A stretch of 7,543 bases of DNA. Origin: Anaerolineae bacterium. Lineage in GTDB: Bacteria; Chloroflexota; Anaerolineae; J102. This document shows, in pieces, positions 1-6,800 of this stretch. Each line of letters opens with the position of its first letter. Positions within the stretch are counted from its first letter, which is position 1. The notes under the pieces are model-generated. The model saw only the letters and a program-made list of their open reading frames with translations, was not told where the DNA came from and ran no database searches. Made by a program: the position numbers and the translations under genes. The stretch is from positions 1 through 7,543 of the forward strand of contig WGCR01000342.1 of assembly GCA_015493675.1 (NCBI GenBank), written 5' to 3'.

Positions 1-2879
1 ATGTAGCCAACTTGGTTCGCCATATCGTGGATCAGAACCAGAGCTGGCAATCTGTCTCGGTCTCCGCCGTCATTGTCTTGCCGGACGCCTTTGCCAGCTA
101 CACCCGCTTCATGGATGATCCCACAAATCTCAAGCCAAATTCGTATGCAGCCTTGCGCGAGCTGGATCGCTTCACCCGCGTGCATTCGAGCTTTTTGCCT
201 TACATGATTCGTTACTCGCAGAGCTTGCAGAGCATTACCTGGAGTTCGAATCAACCTGTGGATCATATTTATCTGGTCGACACCGCCAGTCGTAGCGGCA
301 GCCAAGACTTCGACTTGAGCGGCGATCCCATGAAGGGCATATTCCCGGAGGTGGCTGACTTTTTGATGGCGCATACCGATAACAGCCTGGGGGATGCTCT
401 GGCCACACTGCGTTCAAACGCCGGTTTACATTACGATAAATCGGCTGGCCGCATGTACAGTAGCTTCAACGTCACTTCCTATATCTTTCCGGTGGATGAT
501 GTAATCGAAAGTTTTTCCTACCAGTTCTTGCGGCAGTTGTTGCACTATGTATTTCTTCCCATTGACGACGAGAAGAAACGCTCTCAGTTGTTACAGCAGG
601 CAGCCAAAGAGGTCGAAACCAAGTTTACCGGGAATGCTGTCGAGGGCAAACAGAACCCCACTATCATCCAGAAGTCCATCGTTGCTACCCGCCGCATCGA
701 ACCAGAAACGCCTGATATGAGCTGGCAGGGGTTATTCAGTTTGATTAGCCTATCGGACAGCCAGTTTGCTGATGATTATCAGTTCCTGCAAACATCCCTG
801 GATTATCTGGCGGGTAACATGATTCTCTCCCGTGAAGGGGATTACAAGAAAGAGAGTTTCGACGAGGGCGCGGCCCGTTTGCAGCGACTTTACGAACAGT
901 TCCTGGATGATTACCTGGGCCCCAAGGTGGACCCGGATGATGAGTCCTCCCGTTTTGGCGGCGATTGGGATAAGGTGTTGGGACAGTATCAGGAAGCCCT
1001 GCAAGTCAAGTTCGCCGAAGCGTTGGATGCGGCGCTATTGGAAATCCTGAATCGAAGAGATGACCGAAAGATGCTATACCCGCACCGCCAGCCGCAAGCG
1101 ATCTTCACCGTGAAACAGCTTAAGGCGCATCTGGTTGCCTTCAAGAAATTGCTGGAAGAGATGTGGAAGCAACAACAAGTCGACGCCCGCATCCGTCAGG
1201 TGGGTGAAGGTGTGCGAAACTCGCTCACCTGGATGAATGAAACGCGTTACAGCAAATACTTCCCGCCATTCAAGACGGAACCAAAGCAGGCGCAAGACTC
1301 TTTTCGCAATCAGGTGTTGGAGCTCATGTATCTGACGTTGCACCAGCGCGTTTATCACACAGCTTTGCAAGCGCTGGATGCCCTGGGGGCAGCGGAGAAA
1401 GATAGCGATGGGAAATTGAGCGTACTGGATGCCGCCATGTTGGAGCTGGAAAACTGGCAATTGACGATGAATGATGTCGATCAACTGGTCGCCAAAGCTT
1501 CACGTCAGCATGAGTCGAATCGAGCGGAAAAGCGCCGGGTGAAAGTGCGAAAGTACCTCACAGACAAGGCGTTCGAGGCCACTCTCTACGCCCAACCACC
1601 CCATGCGCCAGCAGTGATGACGCGTGTAATGGGGCAAATCAGCAATGAAAAGGGGCTGGAATGGCAAAGAAAGAGTGATCTTACACCCCTCGACTATAAG
1701 TTAGTCACCACCTGGGGGGAAGAAGCCCAGGGCGCCGAGGCGATATTCAAGACCTGGTTCAAGGGCACCAAAGAACTATTCGGAGCAGTGCGCGATAACG
1801 TGACGGTTGCCGAACGGCTGGCCAGCTCATTCAGAAGTCATTCTTCCTTCACAAACAAGGCGTTACAAGTCGAGGAGCCATATCTGCGCTATAACCCCAG
1901 CGTCAATGATGTGCCCATGTTCAAGGAGCGTTATGTTTCATTCAATATCAATAAGGCGCGGGATGATACGTCGCGTCAGTTTTTGACAAACGCCCGCAAC
2001 ACGCTGGCCGATCAAGGTTTCAACGTGGATTCCACTGCCGAGAGCCTGGTGGCATGCACCGTGGTGGAGATTTCGCGAGGCGTCAAACTGGATGCAGTGG
2101 AAGCCTTCTCCCAATGCGAGCCGGAATATCGTTCTAAACTGTATCGGGGCCGGGAAAGCATCCACCTGTTCCCGGAAGAACAGCAGGCTACAGATTGGGA
2201 AAAATCAATTCCCACGCTGGGCGAAACCGAAAATCGGCTGAGAGCCATTTCTCCTGAACTGGTGGTGGCAATCGGAGACCCGATCAAGGTGAAAGCTTTT
2301 ACGCTGGCCAGCGCCTACGGTCTGGTTTATGAGGACGCCTACTACGACTCGGAAACCGGCCAGGAATCCACCGAATTGTGGTTGAAACTGAATGATGGGC
2401 ACAGCATCCCATTAAGCCAAAGCGCCGTCGTCAGGGAGCTGGAGAATAATTTCGGCGATCTCCCAATCTCCGAACAAATCGCCCGCTTGTATCTGAATGC
2501 GTTACAGAATTTCACTTTGAAGATCACTCAACCCCCCGGCTATTCACCACAAATGGTGGAACACATCAAGGCGGAACTCGTTCGGCGGGGCGTGCCGTTG
2601 GGAGGCATTGAGAATCCCTTCGATTTGCCCACTCGCTCGATTAACGATGCCATCAATAATGCAGTGAGTTCCCTGGGCGCAAATGGCGATGGGCAGAAGC
2701 CTTCGCGAGCGCAGAACGCCCGCGTGCGCGTGAAAAAGCTCGAAGCATTCCTGGATGGCGAGGTCGCCGGATTCAAACGTAGTCCGGATCGCCGCATCAA
2801 AGATCTGGGCACGGTCATGCACCTGATTCTTCGAGAAGAGATCAACCGTCTCAAACAGGTCGCTAAAAGGGGAAACTGA
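1..2879 (+). CDS. Tubulin-like (Tubulin_2-type) protein, 5'-truncated by window edge
   Basis: Seen: the frame is open from position 3 with no stop to the TGA at 2877-2879. A TTG at 12 could serve as a start, but homology-like sequence already runs through it, so I treat the gene as entering from upstream; residue numbers count from that TTG. A hydrophobic strand ending in VLPDAF (22-27), then PNSYAALRELDRF (42-54), HIYLVD (85-90) and YSSFNVTSYIFP (149-160) match, as I recall them, the second half of the nucleotide domain of Tubulin_2 proteins. About 775 mostly helical, charged residues follow. A mixed alpha/beta patch (about 641-720, with GVKLDAVEAF and HLFP) resembles a conserved late segment of such proteins. 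No signal peptide or membrane segment is visible in this part. Inferred role: GTP-dependent, possibly polymerising cytoskeletal or membrane-remodelling protein. The GGTGxG loop should lie just upstream of the window and cannot be checked here. It shares one base with the next gene. Alternative: a helical protein of unknown family. Confidence 0.75.
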   Translation, partial: VANLVRHIVDQNQSWQSVSVSAVIVLPDAFASYTRFMDDPTNLKPNSYAALRELDRFTRVHSSFLPYMIRYSQSLQSITWSSNQPVDHIYLVDTASRSGSQDFDLSGDPMKGIFPEVADFLMAHTDNSLGDALATLRSNAGLHYDKSAGRMYSSFNVTSYIFPVDDVIESFSYQFLRQLLHYVFLPIDDEKKRSQLLQQAAKEVETKFTGNAVEGKQNPTIIQKSIVATRRIEPETPDMSWQGLFSLISLSDSQFADDYQFLQTSLDYLAGNMILSREGDYKKESFDEGAARLQRLYEQFLDDYLGPKVDPDDESSRFGGDWDKVLGQYQEALQVKFAEALDAALLEILNRRDDRKMLYPHRQPQAIFTVKQLKAHLVAFKKLLEEMWKQQQVDARIRQVGEGVRNSLTWMNETRYSKYFPPFKTEPKQAQDSFRNQVLELMYLTLHQRVYHTALQALDALGAAEKDSDGKLSVLDAAMLELENWQLTMNDVDQLVAKASRQHESNRAEKRRVKVRKYLTDKAFEATLYAQPPHAPAVMTRVMGQISNEKGLEWQRKSDLTPLDYKLVTTWGEEAQGAEAIFKTWFKGTKELFGAVRDNVTVAERLASSFRSHSSFTNKALQVEEPYLRYNPSVNDVPMFKERYVSFNINKARDDTSRQFLTNARNTLADQGFNVDSTAESLVACTVVEISRGVKLDAVEAFSQCEPEYRSKLYRGRESIHLFPEEQQATDWEKSIPTLGETENRLRAISPELVVAIGDPIKVKAFTLASAYGLVYEDAYYDSETGQESTELWLKLNDGHSIPLSQSAVVRELENNFGDLPISEQIARLYLNALQNFTLKITQPPGYSPQMVEHIKAELVRRGVPLGGIENPFDLPTRSINDAINNAVSSLGANGDGQKPSRAQNARVRVKKLEAFLDGEVAGFKRSPDRRIKDLGTVMHLILREEINRLKQVAKRGN

Positions 2880-2881
2880 TG
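2865..2881 (+). promoter_or_regulatory. Ribosome binding site and stop/start overlap of the beta-propeller gene
   Basis: The purine run AAAAGGGG at 2865-2872 lies six bases before the ATG at 2879-2881, inside the last codons of the tubulin-like gene. The TGA stop (2877-2879) and the ATG share base A2879, forming TGATG. This supports the chosen start and suggests translation by reinitiation or coupling from the upstream gene. Confidence 0.7.
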
Positions 2882-3826
2882 TTTGGAGCCACATTGAATC
2901 TTGTTCGTTTCCTGCCATTTATGAAGGCGCCGGTTCACGCCGTGGCCCTCTTTGCAGATGGCAGTCATATCCTGGTAGGCACCGAGAAGGAACTGGCTTT
3001 GTTTGCCCGGTCTGCTGAGCAGGTCTTCCGGTATGCTTTGCCCGATGGCGCTTTGCCGTTCATCCAGTGCGCCGTAGCTGATGATATGCGGGTGGGCGTT
3101 GCAGCTCAACGTTCGGGAGAAATCTTCCGCTTGGAATTTATCCCCGAACAATCCTCGCTCGATGTAAACATCGCCAAAATATGGCACGCACAGGCGGATA
3201 TTAACAGTCTCTCCATGACTGATTGCAGCGAACTCATCGCCCTGGGACATTACAGCTCAGCGATTACGCTGCTGGAACAAAAGGGGGAGGTGCGCTGGCG
3301 CAGCGCCACCAAAGGGCGCACCTGGGCCACTGCTTTCGATGTGATGAACAAGATTTTGTATGTTGGCTCCTCTTCTCCCTCGCCATACCGGCTGGCAGCG
3401 CTTTCTGTAGAAGATGGCGCGCCCGTGGCCGGAAGATTGCAGGAAGACCGTGTAATGGGGATGGCCGCGTTGCCATCCCCATTAGCGGTGGCTGTGACGC
3501 TTTCTGATGAATGGCAATCGCGTCTGGCCGGAATGCGCCAAGATCTCAGACCGGAATGGATCTACGAAGGCGTTTACGGCGAATTCATTACCGCCATGGC
3601 ATCTGATCCAGACTCAGATGTCATCGTGCTGGGAACCAACACCGGACGCCTGATTGCACTCCAGGCTACGACAGGGGATGTCATCACAACTTATGATATC
3701 CCCGGCTCTATTGTCCTCTCCCTTTCCATCGCCAATGGCCAGCATGTAGCCGCGGGACTGGAAGATGGACAGGTTGCCTTGTTCGAATACATTCCCCCCT
3801 ACTCCGAAGACGAGTTTGTCCTATGA
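2879..3826 (+). CDS. Seven-bladed beta-propeller protein (WD40/PQQ-like)
   Basis: Predicted 315-residue soluble protein made almost entirely of blade-like repeats. Each has a short hydrophobic strand, a turn, a strand ending near a glycine, and a strand of the type 'x-L-x-L-F'. I count seven: about 19-44 (VHAVALF..ILVG..LALF), 61-87, 108-141, 149-185, 192-229, 236-273 (FITAMA..VIVLG..GRLIALQATTGDVI) and 279-305 (VLSLSI..VAAG..GQVALFEY). Blades 1, 6 and 7 are the clearest. 'LIALQATTGDVI' is typical of PQQ/WD40-type blades, where a sugar-binding or catalytic motif is absent. No signal peptide or lipobox is seen, so a cytoplasmic adaptor or scaffold is the likely role, inferred from fold and position between a tubulin-like and a kinase-like gene. 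The start is supported by a good ribosome binding site. The acidic tail (YSEDEFVL) ends in a 4-base overlap with the next gene. The exact family and partner are not recognisable. Confidence 0.8.
   Translation: MFGATLNLVRFLPFMKAPVHAVALFADGSHILVGTEKELALFARSAEQVFRYALPDGALPFIQCAVADDMRVGVAAQRSGEIFRLEFIPEQSSLDVNIAKIWHAQADINSLSMTDCSELIALGHYSSAITLLEQKGEVRWRSATKGRTWATAFDVMNKILYVGSSSPSPYRLAALSVEDGAPVAGRLQEDRVMGMAALPSPLAVAVTLSDEWQSRLAGMRQDLRPEWIYEGVYGEFITAMASDPDSDVIVLGTNTGRLIALQATTGDVITTYDIPGSIVLSLSIANGQHVAAGLEDGQVALFEYIPPYSEDEFVL
3288..3323 (+). repeat. Nested inverted repeat inside the beta-propeller gene
   Basis: Outer arms AGGTGCGC (3288-3295) and GCGCACCT (3316-3323) pair perfectly over 8 bp. Directly inside them, TGGCG (3296-3300) and CGCCA (3304-3308) pair around a 3-base loop, leaving a 7-base bulge (3309-3315). 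It lies within codons for the blade 3 to blade 4 region. No T-run follows, so it is not an intrinsic terminator. It may be a chance product of GC-rich codons. Confidence 0.5.
3453..3484 (+). repeat. Perfect 13-bp inverted repeat with 6-base loop inside the beta-propeller gene
   Basis: TAATGGGGATGGC (3453-3465) and GCCATCCCCATTA (3472-3484) are exact reverse complements around the loop CGCGTT. The reading frame runs through it, encoding the start of blade 5 (about residues 192-202, VMGMAALPSPL). No T-tract follows, which argues against a Rho-independent terminator. As mRNA it would form a strong hairpin. Function is unknown. Confidence 0.75.
3823..3826 (+). promoter_or_regulatory. ATGA stop/start overlap (translational coupling)
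   Basis: The ATG of the kinase-like gene (3823-3825) overlaps the TGA of the propeller gene (3824-3826). No clear Shine-Dalgarno sequence precedes it: the upstream bases GACGAGTTTGTCCT lack a convincing purine core. Synthesis of the third protein therefore probably depends on ribosomes finishing the second gene. Confidence 0.7.
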
Positions 3827-6800
3827 AACCATTACCTGCGAGATTGTCCGCTGGCGCTTCTGTTGTCCTGGGCAAAAACACTTACACCGTGTTGGAATTC
3901 CTGGGGCAGGGAGCGGTGGCTGAGGCGTATCGGGTCAAATTTGCCGATTACGAAATCATTCTCAAGTTGCTCAACGCCCGCTGGCTGGATAGCAACGGAG
4001 CCGCGGCACCCATCGAACCCCAAGATTCGGACTCGCCGCCCCCGCCCGATCCTTACCAGCAATTCATCGACGAAGCGCATGTCCTGGAACGCCTCAACAA
4101 GGCTGAAGATGATTTGTGGGGCACATACGATACGGTCGAAGAACGCATCACTCGGGCGCAGGAGACCGCGGAAGAGCGTGTCATCATTGCGAACTTCGAT
4201 TTTGGGGAGATTGAAAGCGATGCGGGCAAGAGGCCCTACATTATTCAGGAGTTCGCGCCCCCGGCTGTAGAATACCAACCGGTGACAGGAGTGGATGATG
4301 AGCTGAAAGTGCTCAGAATTATGACACGCGTGGCCCAAGGCATCCAATTGGCCCATGAGAATGAGATCTCGCTTAGAGACTTCAAGCCCCTGGAGAAGAT
4401 AGATCGCATCCGCGTCGATTGGCTGGCGGATGAGCAAACGCCGCGGGTGCGACTCATCGACTGGAACATCTCGGGCGGCCCTGATTTGGCTGTGCGCGAC
4501 CTCTTCTATTTTGGATATTATCTCTACTATCTGCTGTTGGGAGAGGAAGCGGAAGACCCGCCGCCCAGTCGTCTGGGCAGCGGCGTGGCGGCATGGAATG
4601 CGATTACAGAGGGTAGTCGTTTCATTCTGCGACGTCTGCTGCATCGCGACGCCTCCAGACGGTATCAGTCGGCCCGGGCTTTGGTGGATGATCTGCAGTG
4701 GTGGCTGGACACGCTGGCGGCCGCGCAAAAAGACGCTCCCGCCGACAGGCTGCGGGAGCGGGCCCTGGACGCGATGCGCCGAAACCGCAGCGACCGCTTG
4801 CTGGCCGTGGCCGAATTGGCCCTGGCGAATGAGCTTTCTGAGAAAGACGCCCGCACCTTCCGCACTTTTCAGACTCAGGCCAAGGATGATCTGGAAAAAG
4901 AATTGCGCTACGCCATCGCTTCTATTCAGATCAGCCTCAAGGCGGGGCAATTCTCCCGCGCCGTGGCCGAAGCCGACCGCGAGCTCATCCACCTGGATGC
5001 AGAGAGCGAGGCGGCGCGACGCGTGCGGCACTTGAAGCTGCTGGCGGGCGTGGGCGAAAGCATCAAGAAGAACGGTGGCGGAGACCCCCGCACTTTGCCA
5101 GTGTGGCAATTGCTGACAGATGGCGTGCAGGATTTGATCGACCACGAATGGGGGGACGCAGACCAAAAATTCCGTAATGCCGAAAACGAATATGACGCCC
5201 TGGCGGCATACTCCTCTTTCAGAAGGCTGAAAGAATTAAGTGCGGCAGGACAATTGTTGAATGACGCCCAGGCTTTACGCGAAAGCGCCAAACCTTATGC
5301 GCCTGATATCGAATCTGAAAATTGGGAGGAGCTGGAGCAGAAGAAGATAGACATTTTGCAGCAAGCCTGCGACAAATTCCGTCAGGCCAGCGAAAAGGCT
5401 CCCCAGGAAGTTGTGATGTCGGACGCTTTGCGGGCCTGTGAGAAAGAGTTGGCCACGCGACGTTCGTTGGTAAGCAAGCTGGCCTCCATGAAATCCGCCC
5501 TTGCCAGAAGAGACTTTGTGGGAGCGGCGCAGATTCTGGAGGATGTGCTGAAAACCGACGCCGGCAATCCTTACGCCCAGGCCCTGCGGCCCGCCATCTT
5601 GCGCTACGCCCGCATGCAGGAGACCATCGAAACAGGCAAACGGGCGCTTTGGGCCGGCGAGTATGACAAAGCCGAAGAGCATTTCGACGAAGCCGCGCAG
5701 ATGATGCCCGAGGAGGAAGAAGCCCAAAAATGGCTGTCATTGGCGCGACCAGCCCATGCTGTGCAAAGATCTATGGCGCGGCGCTTGCATAACCTGGATC
5801 GAAAGCTGACCGAGAATCCAACAGCGGATGATCTAGTGCAAATACACAATGATTTGAGCGATCTGGCGCAATTATCAGAAAAACCGTGGCAGGAGGTTTT
5901 GGATTATTTTGCATTACAAGAAGACGCGGAGATGTTGCAAAACGTTCCTCCGGAAATGCTTGCATCCTACCCGGAATATGTTCTGAACAAAAAAGATGAG
6001 GAGCGAATGAGAGCGGTGCGGGGACGTCTGGCTGAAGCTATGGCAGCGCTGGCCGAGGCGGAGCAAAAGCGCCTGGATGACTTGTGGCGGGGGGGTGATT
6101 TCTCCGGTAGAAATGTTTTGGGAGAGCGCTTCCTGGCTTTGCTGCCAGCAGATAAAAGAGACAATTTAACAACGCTGGAAGCAAAAATAAAAGGGGCGCA
6201 AGAAGCGGAACGAACGTTTCGCACCGCGCTACAAAATACCGCGGGACAAAGTCCCCTTGACGTCATTCAACACATTCAGGAAGCGACTGCGGGGTTGGTT
6301 GCCCAAAAACATCTCCCTGCAAACATAAGAAATGACGCCGAGGCGGTAGCGGCAACCCTGGAAGAATTTTTGACAACCGTGAATGATGGTAACGCCGGCG
6401 CCACGATTCTGACCGATGTGTTTACCGAGGCATTTGCCTGGCCGCCGTTGGAGCAAGCGTATTCCGCCAGTATCGATGCCGCGGAGAGCGAGGTTTCTGA
6501 TAGGGCGGAAAAGGCCTACTTGCAAAAAGATTTCCGCAGTGTGACCATTTGGTTGGCAAACCTGGAAAGATATCGATGGCTAAACGACAAGGAGAAAAAG
6601 TGGCTTGAGGAATCAACCCGAAAGTTAGAGGACTATGATGAGGTCAGTAAAAAGATCGATAGTGTCAAATCGATCCTGACAGAGAACGCCACAGCGGGAA
6701 TCTCTTCTGACCGGGCAGAGGGGATGGTGAATTTATTGAGAGAGACCTGGGGCGATATCTCCGGGGATCATAGTCCTCTTGCCGAGGGCTTTCGTGAAGA

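Noticed and set aside
12..14. TTG at position 12 as the true start of the first gene
   Set aside because: The frame is open upstream to the window edge, no ribosome binding site precedes the TTG, and the domain would lack its nucleotide-binding half.
2540..3250. 236-residue open frame on the - strand
   Set aside because: It spans the end of the tubulin-like gene and the start of the propeller gene in antisense, is low in recognisable motifs, and has no upstream ribosome binding site that I can support.
3453..3484. Intrinsic transcription terminator
   Set aside because: The perfect stem is followed by GCGGTGGCTG rather than a T-tract, and the reading frame continues through it.
2879..3826. 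PQQ-dependent dehydrogenase or secreted BamB-like lipoprotein
   Set aside because: There is no signal peptide or lipobox cysteine near the N-terminus and no catalytic motif. The length suits a simple seven-bladed propeller.
4734..4760. Intrinsic transcription terminator
   Set aside because: The stem is GC-rich, but the following bases (GGCCCTGGACG) contain no T-run and it lies in the middle of a long coding frame.
4430..5035. 201-residue open frame on the + strand
   Set aside because: It is an out-of-frame shadow of the GC-rich kinase/TPR segment, with an Arg/Trp/Cys-rich composition typical of a wrong frame.
3832..5166. 444-residue open frame on the - strand
   Set aside because: It lies wholly antisense to the kinase-like gene, which has clear kinase motifs. 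Its product shows no recognisable domain and the frame looks like a shadow of the GC-biased codons.
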